Shown here piece after piece: positions 45,790 through 55,119 of a stretch of DNA of 64,000 nt (positions are counted from its first letter, which is position 1; each line of letters opens with the position of its first letter). A program made the translations under genes and the position numbers. This DNA comes from Prado023 sp963714995. GTDB taxonomy: Bacteria; Actinomycetota; Actinomycetes; S36-B12; CAIYMF01. Location: positions 124,001-188,000 of the forward strand of contig CAVQQP010000001.1 of NCBI GenBank assembly GCA_963714995.1, read 5' to 3'. The notes beneath the pieces are model-generated. The model saw nothing but the letters and a program-made list of their open reading frames with translations. It did not search any database and had not been told where the DNA came from.

Positions 45790-47655
45790 ATGGATCGCAG
45801 GGATGGGTGGGAGGCGGGTGCCGCCGGGCCGTCCGTGCGCCGCCACGCCGTCCTGGCCACGTCGGTGACCGCGCTGCTCCTCGGCGGCCTCGTGCCGCTG
45901 GCCGGGTCCTCGAGCGCCATCACCCCCCAGGCCGAGCAGACGTGGGAGACCGGGGTCATCAGTGGTGTCGCCGATGGCGACACCGTGTACGTGGACATCA
46001 AGACCGCCACCGACCCCGGGTTCATCGCTCCGTTCGACACGGCGCTGCGCAGCTACTGCGACGACGTCGACCGCACCGACTCCTCGGGGCAACTGCCCGC
46101 CGATGGCACCCTCAACCGATGCCGAGTCCGTCTCAGCGGGATCCAGGCGCCGGAGAAGGCCGGGGCGTCCGGGGGCTCGCTGCTGGAGCAGTGCAGGGCC
46201 AGCGCCGCCACCGAGGCACTCAAGGCGGTCCTGCCCGAGGGGACCCCGGTGCAGCTGCGCTCGATCAACGTCCGTTCGGTCGAGGACGGCTACTCCGGAG
46301 GCAGGCTGGCCCGCTCGGTGTACTACCAGGACTCCACCGGGACCTGGGTCGACGCCGGGCGCGCGGTCCTGGCCGGGGGGCACGCGATGTGGTTCCCCCA
46401 CAGCGTCGGCGACCTCGAGAAGCCCGAGTACACCCACAACCTCGAGTACCGACGGCTCGTCGATGACGCCGCCGCGCGCGGCGTGGGCCTCTGGTCCGCG
46501 GGCTACTGCGGCACCTCGGCCCCGGCGTCCGTGCGGACCTGGGTCGTCTCGGACCCGATCGGTGACGATGCCAACAACGAGTACGTCGTCGTGCTCAACG
46601 ACTCCGACGTGCCGCTGGACGTCAGCGGCTGGACGGTGCGCGACTCGTCGCTGACCACGCTCACCCTGCCGGCAGGGACCGTGATCGGCGCCCGCGACCA
46701 CATCCGCGTCCTCACCGGGTCGGTGTCGCTCGGCGTCCCCACACCGCGGGACTTCCGCTTCGGCGGTCCCAGCCAGATGTTCGCCAACTGGGACCCGGCG
46801 GCGGGCTACTTCTACGGCGACGGCGCGTACGTCTACGACGCCCTACCCGGCTCCCCCTACGCGTACGGCAACCTGCGCGCCTGGTTCCACTACCCGTGCG
46901 ATCCGGCCGCGTGCGGCGACCCGCTGGTCGGCCGGGTGGTGATCGGCGCTGTTCAGTACGACCCGTCCGGGGCTGACACCGCTGCTGGGGAGTTCATCGA
47001 GTTCCGCAACACGACGGGCACGCCGGTCAGCCTGGGTGGGTACGCCTTCGGCCGGCAGGGCTCGCAGTACCCGTTCCCACCGGCCACGGTGATCCCCGCC
47101 GGGAGCACCCTGCGCCTGTCGATGGGAGTGGGGATCGACACCCCGGACACGCTCTTCCTGGGCCGGACCGCGAGCCTGCTGGCCAACGCCGGCGACCACC
47201 TCACGCTGGTCAACCTCAACCACGCCCCCGTCGACTGCCGTGCGTGGGGTGCGTTCACCTGCACCGGGATGCCCGTCAGCGGGCCGCTCACCGGGCCGGT
47301 GGCGGCGGTGGCCCCGGTCGCCGCCCCGGCGCCCGCGACCGCGGTCGTGGCGGCCACGAACCGGCCGGCGGCACCCACCGCGGTGCGGGCCAGCGCGAAG
47401 GCCAAGCGGATCACGGTGCGCTGGTCGGCTCCGGCCCCCAACGGCACCAAGAAGGTCACCAAGTACCGCGCCCGGGTCTACCTGAAGTCCGGGAAGTCCC
47501 TGAAGTACCGCACGTCGTGCACGGCGAAGGCGCGCACCCTCAAGTGCCGCACCAAGAAGCTCGTCAAGGGCCGGACCTACGTGGTCAAGGTCCAGGCCCG
47601 GAACACGAAGGGGTACGGCGCGTACTCGTCGGCGGTGACCATCAGGGTCAAGTGA
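45790..47655 (+). CDS. secreted nuclease (SNase-like) with lamin-tail and fibronectin-III domains
   Basis: A 621-residue exported protein. Residues 17-45 are a signal peptide. A thermonuclease-like domain spans about 50-250 (VADGDTVYVDI, CRVRLSGIQAPEK, YSGGRLARSVYY, LEYRRLVDDAAARGVGLW). Two lamin-tail-type domains follow (EYVVVLNDSDVPLDVSGWTV; GEFIEFRNTTGTPVSLGGYA), then a Pro/Ala linker and a Lys-rich fibronectin-III domain (YRARVYLKSGK to TKGYGAYSSAVTIRVK). The SNase Arg and acidic residues (RLSGIQAPEK, VADGDT) are present. It should degrade extracellular DNA or RNA. No transmembrane anchor is seen at the C-terminus. Confidence 0.85.
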   Translation: MDRRDGWEAGAAGPSVRRHAVLATSVTALLLGGLVPLAGSSSAITPQAEQTWETGVISGVADGDTVYVDIKTATDPGFIAPFDTALRSYCDDVDRTDSSGQLPADGTLNRCRVRLSGIQAPEKAGASGGSLLEQCRASAATEALKAVLPEGTPVQLRSINVRSVEDGYSGGRLARSVYYQDSTGTWVDAGRAVLAGGHAMWFPHSVGDLEKPEYTHNLEYRRLVDDAAARGVGLWSAGYCGTSAPASVRTWVVSDPIGDDANNEYVVVLNDSDVPLDVSGWTVRDSSLTTLTLPAGTVIGARDHIRVLTGSVSLGVPTPRDFRFGGPSQMFANWDPAAGYFYGDGAYVYDALPGSPYAYGNLRAWFHYPCDPAACGDPLVGRVVIGAVQYDPSGADTAAGEFIEFRNTTGTPVSLGGYAFGRQGSQYPFPPATVIPAGSTLRLSMGVGIDTPDTLFLGRTASLLANAGDHLTLVNLNHAPVDCRAWGAFTCTGMPVSGPLTGPVAAVAPVAAPAPATAVVAATNRPAAPTAVRASAKAKRITVRWSAPAPNGTKKVTKYRARVYLKSGKSLKYRTSCTAKARTLKCRTKKLVKGRTYVVKVQARNTKGYGAYSSAVTIRVK

Positions 47656-47714
47656 CCCGACACGCGGACACACGACGGCAACACGCCGGAAACGGCCAGC
47701 CCATCGGGCACACC

Positions 47715-47720
47715 TACACT
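47715..47720 (+). promoter_or_regulatory. possible -10 of leaderless NCS2 permease transcript
   Basis: TACACT lies eight bases before the GTG at 47729 and no Shine-Dalgarno is present. Confidence 0.35.
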
Positions 47721-47728
47721 CAGCGCCT

Positions 47729-49253
47729 GTGAACCCGAACCCCACAGACCAGGCAGATCTCCCTGACCTGGCACAGAGCCCATCCACCCGCACCGACCTC
47801 CCCGCCTGGGACCGATGGTTCGAGCTGACCCGACGTGGGTCCACGCTCGGCACCGAGTTCCGCGGCGGACTGGTCACCTTCTTCACGATGGCCTACATCG
47901 TCGTGCTGAACCCGCTGATCATCGGCACCGCACAGGACATCAACGGGACCTACATCGGCGGCGGGGACAACCCCGTCGTCTCCATCGGCCTCGTGGCCGG
48001 GGCAACGGCCCTGGTCGCCGGCATCCTGACGATCGCCATGGGCGCCATCGGGCGCTTCCCCCTGGCGATCGCCGCCGGCCTGGGCCTCAACAGCTTCCTC
48101 GCCTACACCATCGCGCCCCTGATGACCTGGCCACAGGCCATGGGCCTGGTCGTGCTGGAGGGCCTGATCATCTTCGCGCTGGTCCTCACCGGCCTGCGCG
48201 TGAGGGTCTTCACCGCCATCCCGGAGCCCCTGAAGTACGCCATCGGCGTCGGCATCGGCCTGTTCATCGCGCTGATCGGCCTGGTCGACGCGGGCATCGT
48301 GCGCCCGGGCGTCCCCCTGATCTCCTTCGGCGTCAACGGGGCGCTGCGCGGCTGGCCCGTCGCTCGTCTTCGTGTTCGGGTTGCTGCTGATGATCGTGCT
48401 GGTGACCAAGCGGGTCAAGGGCGCGATCCTGATCGGCATCCTGGCCACCGCCGCCCTGGCCATCGCGATCGAGGCCGCGCTGGAGATCGGTCCGTTCAAC
48501 GACGGCAACCCGGACACGCCGAACAACCCGGTCGGATGGGCCCTGAACGTCCCGCGCCTGCCGGACACATGGGTCAGCACCCCCGACCTGAGCATCCTCG
48601 GCCAGTTCTCGCTCGTCGGGGCCTTCTCCGCCGTGGGGATCGTGACCGCGTCGCTGTTCGTGTTCTCGCTGCTGCTCACGGACTTCTTCGACACGATCGG
48701 CACCGTGACCGGCCTGGCCCACGAGGCCGAGCTCACCGATGAGGACGACACCATCCCGCACCTCGAGGCGATCCTGCTCGTGGACTCGGCCGCCGCGGCC
48801 GTCGGCGGTGCGGCGTCGGTGTCGAGCAACACCAGCTACATCGAGAGTGCGGCCGGGATCGGCGAGGGCGCTCGCACGGGTATCGCGGCGATCGTGGCCG
48901 GCGTGCTGTTCCTGCTCGCGATGTTCGTGACGCCGCTGGTGTCGGTGATCCCGTACGAGGCCGCCACCCCGGCGCTGGTGATCGTCGGCTTCCTGATGAT
49001 GACCCAGATCAAGCACATCCCGTTCGACGACTACACGATCGGGATCCCGGCGTTCCTGACCATCATCATCATGCCGTTCACCTACTCGATCGCGAACGGC
49101 ATCGGCGCCGGCATCGTCACCTACACGCTCCTGCAGGTCGCCACGGGGAGGACCCGGCAGATCCCGGGCCTGCTCTGGATCGTCACGGCGGCCTTCGCCA
49201 TCTACTTCGCGATCGATCCGGTGACGACCCTGCTCGACTCGGTCACCGGCTGA
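47729..49253 (+). CDS. NCS2/AzgA-type purine permease, one frame break
   Basis: A purine (adenine/guanine/hypoxanthine) proton symporter. It begins at GTG 47729 with a hydrophilic tail, then FRGGLVTFFTMAYIVVLNPL, GLGLNSFLAYTIAPLMTW and PEPLKYAIGVGIGLFIALIG. Near 48355 one extra G (CCCGTCGCTC) breaks the frame. The rest, SLVFVFGLLLMIVLVTKRVK, contains TDFFDTIGTVTGLAHEAEL and SSNTSYIESAAGIGEGARTG, both AzgA signatures. Corrected length is about 507 residues with some 13 helices. No regulator is adjacent. It is followed by a perfect inverted repeat at 49304-49359. Confidence 0.92.
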
Positions 49254-49303
49254 TCCGCCCGTCGTCCACCAGCGGCGCCCGCGCACATGCGGCGATCCGC
49301 CCT

Positions 49304-49359
49304 CGGTGATCCATGCGGGTTGGCGACTCTCTAGGGTCCCGGACCTGCATGGATCACCG
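49304..49359. other. 13-bp perfect inverted repeat, 30-base loop
   Basis: CGGTGATCCATGC (49304-49316) and GCATGGATCACCG (49347-49359) are exact reverse complements. It lies 51 bases after the NCS2 permease stop and 65 bases before the next gene's start. It may be a terminator or an operator for the downstream gene. Confidence 0.7.
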
Positions 49360-49423
49360 GGCGGGCCGACGTCGGCGCCCTCGACGGGGTGCGCCGCGGA
49401 CCGACCGGGAGCACAATCGTGGC

Positions 49424-49750
49424 GTGGGCAGCTGGGGTTCGTACTCGTTCCTCTTCGGGCCCCTGCTCGCCCTGGCGGCACTCGGCGGGCTCGCGCTGGT
49501 GGCCCGATGGGCCAGTCAGAGCGGGACGTCGCTGATCGAGACGCCCGCACGGCAGGGAGGCGCCGAGGAGTACGGACTCATGATCCCCGTGGCCAGCCCC
49601 ACGAGCCCGCGGGCGTCGCACGACGTCGCTGGCCGGCTCACCGCCGCCGGGGTGCGCTGCCGGGAGGTCACGACCACGGAGGGTCCCCGGGTGATGGTGT
49701 GGGCCGAGGACGTGGCCCGTGCCCGCGCGGTCCTGGACTCACCGCGCTGA
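49424..49750 (+). CDS. small membrane protein with DUF2007-like tail
   Basis: A 108-residue protein from GTG 49424 (MGSWGSYSFLFGPLLALAAL). One transmembrane helix at residues 8-25 is followed by a cytosolic domain with SHDVAGRLTAAGVRCREVTT and RVMVWAEDVARARAVL. That resembles the DUF2007 'putative signal-transducing protein' fold, in which a short beta-alpha unit pairs with an ARxVL helix. The family has no defined function. The gene ends nine bases before the convergent permease gene. Confidence 0.65.
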   Translation: MGSWGSYSFLFGPLLALAALGGLALVARWASQSGTSLIETPARQGGAEEYGLMIPVASPTSPRASHDVAGRLTAAGVRCREVTTTEGPRVMVWAEDVARARAVLDSPR

Positions 49751-49759
49751 GGCCGCGAC

Positions 49760-51100
49760 TCAGGCGTAGCGCAGGAGCAGGTACGGGGCGCAGATCGCGA
49801 CGGACATCACGGCCGTGGGGACGCCGTAGCGCATCCACTGGGCGAACGTGATGGTGATGCCGTTCTTCGCCGCCACCCCGACGATCACGACGTTCGCGCT
49901 GGCCCCGATGAGGGTGGCGTTCCCGCCGAGGTCGGCACCGAGGGCCAGCGACCACCAGAGCGCCCCGTCGGTGCCGAGGGCAGGGTTGGTGACGATCAGC
50001 GACTCCACCACGGGCGTCATGGCGGTCACGAAGGGGATGTTGTCGACGATGGCCGAGGCGACGGCTGAGCCGCCGAGCACGACCATCAGGGTCGGCGCCA
50101 GGGCGGCGCCGGTCAGGTCGGCGATCCGCGCGGCCAGGGCCTCCAGCGCACCGACCCGCACGAGCGCGCCGACGAGGATGAACAGGCCCATGAAGAACGC
50201 CAGGGTCTCCCACTCGACCTCCTTGAGCAGCTCGCTCACGCGCAGCGGTGACAGCAGGATCAGCACGCCGGCCCCGAGCAGGGCGACCACCGAGGGGGTC
50301 AGGCCGGTCTGGCGCTGGGTCAGGAACCCGATCACGATCGCGACCAGGACGACCACCGAGGCTGTGAGCATCCGCCGATCGGTGATCGCGGACTCCTCGT
50401 CCATCGCGGCCAGGGCCTCGGCATGCTCGGGCCGGGCCTGCAGGTCGGCGCGGAACATCCACAGCGCCAGCCCGACGAAGGCCGCGAGGACCACGATGAT
50501 CACGGGGGCCATGTGCACGAGGAAGTCGGTGAACGTCAGGTCCGCCCGGCTGGCGATGATGATGTTCGGCGGGTCGCCGACCAGCGTCGCCGCTCCCCCG
50601 ATGTTGGACGCGAACGCCTCGGCCAGCAGGAACGGCACCGGCGCGATGCCCAGCTGCCGGCACACCGAGATCGTCAGGGGGGCGATCAGCAGGACTGTGG
50701 TCACGTTGTCCAGGAGGGCGGACGCGCCGGCCGTCACGAGGACCAGCAGGACCAGCAGCTTGCGGGGTCGCCCGCCGGCCAGCTTCGCCGAGTGGATCGC
50801 CAGGTACTCGAAGGCCCCGGTGCGCCGCAGGATGCCGACGACCAGCATCATCCCGAGGAGCAGGAAGATGACATCCCAGTCGATCCCGGTCTCCGGGGAG
50901 TAGAAGGCCTCCTCGGAGTCCACGATGCCCAGCGCCAGGACCAGCCCTGCCCCGCCCAGCGCCGCGGCCACCCGGTGCACCCGCTCGGTGGCCACCAGGA
51001 CGTAGACGCCCACGAAGATGGCGACCGCCACCCAGCCGGAGGTGCCGAGGGCCACCGGCTCCGACGCCGTCCCGGCGACTGCGAACTGGGCCATCGGCAC
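49760..51100 (-). CDS. SLC13/ArsB-NhaD superfamily permease
   Basis: A 446-residue transporter with about 11 helices. ASALLDNVTTVLLIAPLTIS and VASAIVDNIPFVTAMTPVVE form the inverted-repeat re-entrant motifs of the ion transporter superfamily, along with NIGGAATLVGDPPNIIIASR and LGADLGGNATLIGASANVVI. These fit the ArsB/NhaD/P-protein branch (arsenite, Na+/H+ or anion). No ArsR or antiporter partner is adjacent. The ATG at 51100 gives MPMAQFAVAGTASEPVALGT, a hydrophilic lead into the first helix. Confidence 0.88.
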   Translation of the reverse strand: MPMAQFAVAGTASEPVALGTSGWVAVAIFVGVYVLVATERVHRVAAALGGAGLVLALGIVDSEEAFYSPETGIDWDVIFLLLGMMLVVGILRRTGAFEYLAIHSAKLAGGRPRKLLVLLVLVTAGASALLDNVTTVLLIAPLTISVCRQLGIAPVPFLLAEAFASNIGGAATLVGDPPNIIIASRADLTFTDFLVHMAPVIIVVLAAFVGLALWMFRADLQARPEHAEALAAMDEESAITDRRMLTASVVVLVAIVIGFLTQRQTGLTPSVVALLGAGVLILLSPLRVSELLKEVEWETLAFFMGLFILVGALVRVGALEALAARIADLTGAALAPTLMVVLGGSAVASAIVDNIPFVTAMTPVVESLIVTNPALGTDGALWWSLALGADLGGNATLIGASANVVIVGVAAKNGITITFAQWMRYGVPTAVMSVAICAPYLLLRYA

Positions 51101-51149
51101 GGCCCCACCCTACGCAGGGATCCTGACAGTCGCGGACGGACCGAGCTCA

Positions 51150-52271
51150 TCAGGGTGCCGGCTGCGAGGAGGGGACGCTGAGGGCGATGGCCGCCGCGTG
51201 GATCTCCTCGGCGGTCGTGAGCCGCCAGGGAGAGCCGGATCGCGCCGGCCGCGACGTCGTCGGGCACGCCATCGCGACCAGGACGGCCGACGGGGTGATC
51301 TCCCCGGTGTGGCAGGCCGAACCGGTCGAGGCAGCAGGTCCGGGCAGGCAGCCAGCACATCGAGCCCTCGCCATCCCGGGATCGCGATGCTCAACGTGTT
51401 GGGCAAGGAGTGATCCGGGTCGCCCAGGCGGATCACGTGCGGGATCCGGGACCTCAGCTCCTCCCAGAGATCGTCACGCAGGCCACGGATCCGCTCCGGT
51501 TCCGTGGGCAGGCTCGCCGCCGCCAGCGCGCAGGCGGCACCCAGCGCAACGATGCTGGCCACGTTCTCCGTCCCCGGTCGGATCCCGCGCTCCTGACCGG
51601 CACCGACGAGGACCGGGGAGAGTGACGTGCCGCGCCGGATGTAGAGCGCGCCACACCCTTCGGGGCGTAGCACTTGTGCCCAGCGATGGACAGCAGGTCG
51701 ACCCCCAGGTCGTCGACAGCGACGCGGACCTTCCCGACGGCCTGGGCCGCATCGGCGTGCACGAGCGCTCCACGCGCGTGCAGCGCCTCGGCCAGCTCGG
51801 CGATCGGCTGGATGGTGCCCACCTCGTTCTGGGCCAGGATGAACGTCGCCAGGCCGACCGGGGTGTCCCCCGCCCCGGCCCCCGGGTCGATCCGGCCGCC
51901 GCCGTCCACACCCAGCGTGGTGACGTCCCACCCAGCCTCGGCGAGCTGGCGCACCGGCTGAACGGTGGCCGGGTGCTCGACGGCCGAGGTGACCACGTGC
52001 CGACCGGCGGACTCCATCGTGGCAGCGGTCCCGCGGATGGCCAGGTTGTTGGACTCCGTGCCACCGGAGGTGAACACGATCTCGTCAGGGTTCGCACCGA
52101 TCAGGGCGGCGACCTGCTCGCGGGCGGTGTCGACTGCGGCCCTGGCGGCCGGCCGAACGGGTGGTCGCTGGACGGGTTCCCGAAGTGGGTGGCCACGTAG
52201 GGCCACATCGCCTCCGCGACCTCCGGGCGATCGGGTCGCGTGGTCCAGAGTCCCGGCCGCCCGGTCCTGCA
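51150..52271 (-). CDS. cysteine desulfurase (IscS/NifS class V aminotransferase), several frame breaks
   Basis: A PLP enzyme that takes sulfur from cysteine. The pieces, in order over several frames, are MQDRAAGTLDHAT, RPEVAEAMWPYVATHFGNPS, EQVAALIGANPDEIVFTSGG, SAVEHPATVQPVRQLAEAGW, VLVHADAAQAVG-type ALVHADAAQAVG, LLSIAGHKCYAPKGV (PLP Lys), GQERGIRPGTENVAS, and the catalytic GSACHTGEITPS. At least six frame changes (near 52230, 52150, 51665, 51375, 51300 and 51225) separate them, with bases missing as well as added. Every catalytic motif remains, so I call it an intact gene in poor sequence. It overlaps dsrE by TGATG. Confidence 0.8.
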
Positions 52272-52622
52272 TCAGAGCGTCAGGATCCTGTCCGCGACCA
52301 GGGTCACCTGCGTCAACCCGTCGAGGTGGAGCGCATCGCGCCTCGATCAGGCCTCCTGGGTCAGGCCCCGGGCATCCATGCACGTCCCGCAGACGAGGAC
52401 CTTGCCACCGCGACGGATGACGCTGCCGAGCATCTTGTTGACGTTGTAGTAGCCGTTCGGGGTGATCTGCCCGGACTTCGCCGCGCTGGCCGCGTCGCCC
52501 ATCAGGAACACGGTCAGGTCATGACCCTCGTCCATGCGCAGCAGGTTGCCGGCCAGGCGCAGGCCGTTGTAGACCAGCTCGGTGCCGTAGGGGGGGTCGT
52601 TCAGGATGAACAGGGTTGCCAT
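52271..52622 (-). CDS. DsrE/DsrF-like sulfurtransferase-family protein, frame breaks near C-terminus
   Basis: MATLFILNDPPYGTELVYNG starts at ATG 52622 (GAGGA seven bases upstream). FLMGDAASAAKSGQITPNGY and GKVLVCGTCMDARGLTQEA give the DsrE fold with the conserved CGTCMDARG dicysteine. The apparent stop after LTQEA results from missing bases. The family C-terminus continues as LIEA, then DALHLDGLTQVTLVADRILT in shifted frames and ends at 52271, where the desulfurase ATG overlaps. Corrected length is about 117 residues. With a desulfurase directly downstream it may relay persulfide sulfur. Confidence 0.8.
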
Positions 52623-52906
52623 TCGTCGTTCCTCTTGTCTCGCGGGTGTGGGGGTTCACGAAGTATCGCCTGCCGGAGGATCCTCCTGGGCGCCCCCGCC
52701 GGGAGTAGCGTGGAGATGGCCGGGCGCTGGGTCCTGCCTGGAGGTGGGGTCATGACACCGAGGCCAATCCGGGCGAGGAGAACGGGGAGGCCCTGATCTT
52801 CGCGATGGTGGCCGGCCTTGGTGGAGCCTTGCGGTGCTCGGCGCTGAGGCGCTGACCGCCCTGTCGTCGGAGCGCCTGGGTCCACCTGCCACCCCTCCCG
52901 CGGGGC
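52623..52906. other. intergenic region with palindrome GGAGGATCCTCC
   Basis: 284 bases between dsrE and the GH3 gene. On the minus strand GATACT (52661-52666) may be the dsrE -10, and the perfect 12-base palindrome at 52675-52686 overlaps its -35 zone. A short plus-strand reading frame (52716-52796) is present but not supported. Confidence 0.45.
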
Positions 52907-55051
52907 TCAGCCGACGCTGACGGTCGCGGTGTGTGGGGTGTCGTCGCTCGCGGTCCCGACATGGACGGTGAACTCGCCGCGCGGGACGACGAACGCGTGC
53001 GCGCACGGGTCCCACACCGACAGCGGGTGGTTGGTCGCGGCGGGGTCGATCGTGATGGTGACCCGCTGCGATTCCCCCGGCTCGAGGAACACCTTGGTGA
53101 AGCCGACGAGGCGCTTCGGCGGCTGGTCCTTGCTGGGCACGCCCAGGTAGACCTGCGGGACCTCCGCCCCGGCAACGGACCCGGTGTTGGTCACCGTCAG
53201 GGAGACCTCGATCGGCGCCGTCCCGTCGGTGTCGGTGGTGGACACGACCACCTCCGACAGCGCGAAGGTGGTGTAGGACAGGCCGAACCCGAACGCGAAC
53301 AGCGGCGTGATGCCCTGGGCCTGGAACCAGCGGTAGCCGACCTGGCGGCCCTCGGTGTAGCGGATGACCGGGTAGCCGCTGCCCTCGTCGGTGCCCGGGT
53401 AGCGGACCGGGTCGCCGTAGTACAGCGTGTCGGTCTCGGCGGCCGGATAGGTCGTCGGCAGCTTGCCCGACGGGTTGACGTTGCCGAACAGCAGGTCGGC
53501 CACGACGTGCCCGTCCTCGGTGCCCTGGTTCCACGCCTCCAGCACCGCGGGCGCCCGGTCGAGCCAGGGCATCAGCACCGGAGAGCTGTCCTTGAGGACG
53601 ACGACGGTACGGTCGTTGAGGCCGAGCAGCTCGGCGATCATGCGGCTCTGGTCATTGGGCAGGTGGGCGTCGGGGCGGTCGACGCCCTCGGTGGCGACGA
53701 GGCCGGCCATGATGATCACGGTGTCGGCCTCCCCGACCGCGGCGATGGCCTCGTCGAGGTTGGACAGGTCGTCGGCGACGGTGACCTTGCTGACGGTCGC
53801 ATGCGATCCCATCGCCGCGAGGACGTCGCGCATGCCGTCCACCGGCGTGACGGTGTACAGCGGGTCGACCTTGGACGACCCGCCGCCCCCCTGGCAGGCG
53901 TCGTCGACGTACTCGGACTGCCCGACGATGAGCACCCGTCCGGCCGTGGCGGCATCGAGCGGGAGCATCCCGCCGTCGTTCTTCAGCAGGACGGCGAGCT
54001 GCTCGCCGATCCGCCGCGAGATCGCGCCGTGGCCGGCCGCGTCGATCTGACCCGGATCGTACGGGCGCTCGAACTGGCCGAAGCGGAACATCTGGGTGAA
54101 CCGGCGCACCAGCGCACGGTCCACCGTCTGGATCTCGAGGCTGGTGTCCTGCAGCGCGGCCTTGACGGTGGCCTCGTTGAGCCACTTGGCATCGGGCATC
54201 TCGTGGTCCATGCCCGCGTTGAGCGACGGGGCAGCCGAGCGGCAGCTCCAGAAGTCGGACTGGACGTACCCGTCGAAGCCCCACTCCTCGCGCAGCACCG
54301 TGGTGAGCAGGTACCGGTTCTCAGTGGCGTAGACCCCGCGCACGCGGTTGTAGGCGCTCATGATCGCGGCGATCCCGGCGTCCTTGACCAGCATCTCGAA
54401 GGGCAGCAGGTACATCTCGCGCAGGACACCCTCGTCGACCTCGACGTTGGTGCGGAACCGCTCGTACTCCTGGTCGTTGACCACGTAGTGCTTGCCCATC
54501 GCGATGACGCCATGGGACTGGATCGCCTTCGTGACCTCCACCCCCATGACCCCGGACAGGTATGGGTCCTCGGAGAAGTACTCGAAGTTGCGCCCAGCGA
54601 TCTCGGTCCGGTGCAGGCAGACGCCGGGACCCTCGAGCACGTGCTGGCCCAGGGTCGCGGTCTCCGACCCGATCAGGTCGCCGTACTGGTGGGCCAGCCC
54701 GGGGTCGAACCCAGCGGCCAGTGCGATCGTCATGGGCAGGCTCGTCGCCGGCGGGCTGGGCGTGCCGTCCCCCATGCCGACGCCCACCGGACCGTTCGTG
54801 ATCCGGAACCGTGGGATGCCGAGCTCGTCGATCGCCGCCACATGGCGGTCGATCCGGATCTGCGCCGCCAGGCGATCCATCTCCTCCTTGGTGGTGGCCT
54901 GCGAGACCAGGGAGTAGATGTCGATCGTCGCCATGTTTCCGTGCAGCTGCTGGATCTTCTGCTCCAGCGTCATGGCCGCCACCAGCTGATCCGCCCGCTC
55001 GCGAGGTGCCAGGGAGGTGTCCAACCAGGGCCGAGGATCGGTGGGGGTCAT
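52907..55051 (-). CDS. glycoside hydrolase family 3 beta-glucosidase-like enzyme
   Basis: A 714-residue GH3 enzyme without signal peptide, so cytoplasmic. The N-terminal barrel has LVAAMTLEQKIQQLHG, RFRITNGPVGVGMGDG, GPGVCLHRTEIAGRNFEYFS, GKHYVVNDQEYERF and the nucleophile segment GYVQSDFWSCRSA (Asp). Then come the alpha/beta sandwich and a C-terminal fibronectin-like domain (VPQVYLGVPSKDQPPKRLVG). It probably cleaves beta-glucosides or xylosides taken up as oligosaccharides. Start ATG 55051 (MTPTDPRPWLDTSLAPRERA) has GAAGGAG six bases upstream; a further ATG at 55096 is rejected. Confidence 0.92.
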   Translation of the reverse strand: MTPTDPRPWLDTSLAPRERADQLVAAMTLEQKIQQLHGNMATIDIYSLVSQATTKEEMDRLAAQIRIDRHVAAIDELGIPRFRITNGPVGVGMGDGTPSPPATSLPMTIALAAGFDPGLAHQYGDLIGSETATLGQHVLEGPGVCLHRTEIAGRNFEYFSEDPYLSGVMGVEVTKAIQSHGVIAMGKHYVVNDQEYERFRTNVEVDEGVLREMYLLPFEMLVKDAGIAAIMSAYNRVRGVYATENRYLLTTVLREEWGFDGYVQSDFWSCRSAAPSLNAGMDHEMPDAKWLNEATVKAALQDTSLEIQTVDRALVRRFTQMFRFGQFERPYDPGQIDAAGHGAISRRIGEQLAVLLKNDGGMLPLDAATAGRVLIVGQSEYVDDACQGGGGSSKVDPLYTVTPVDGMRDVLAAMGSHATVSKVTVADDLSNLDEAIAAVGEADTVIIMAGLVATEGVDRPDAHLPNDQSRMIAELLGLNDRTVVVLKDSSPVLMPWLDRAPAVLEAWNQGTEDGHVVADLLFGNVNPSGKLPTTYPAAETDTLYYGDPVRYPGTDEGSGYPVIRYTEGRQVGYRWFQAQGITPLFAFGFGLSYTTFALSEVVVSTTDTDGTAPIEVSLTVTNTGSVAGAEVPQVYLGVPSKDQPPKRLVGFTKVFLEPGESQRVTITIDPAATNHPLSVWDPCAHAFVVPRGEFTVHVGTASDDTPHTATVSVG

Positions 55052-55119
55052 GCTGTGCTCCTTCGAGATTGCGTGGGTACGTGGTGAGTCAGCCACCCGG
55101 CCGACACTCCTGGTGCGGG

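Noticed and set aside
51150..52622. Reading the desulfurase and dsrE as pseudogenes
   Set aside because: All catalytic motifs remain in order, substitutions look neutral, and similar breaks hit essential genes elsewhere in the window. Poor sequence explains it better.
52716..52796. Short frame MAGRWVLPGGGVMTPRPIRA (26 residues)
   Set aside because: A Shine-Dalgarno is placed before an internal ATG, but the peptide is tiny, Arg/Pro-rich and matches nothing I know. A shifted frame continues to 52853 without a better start.
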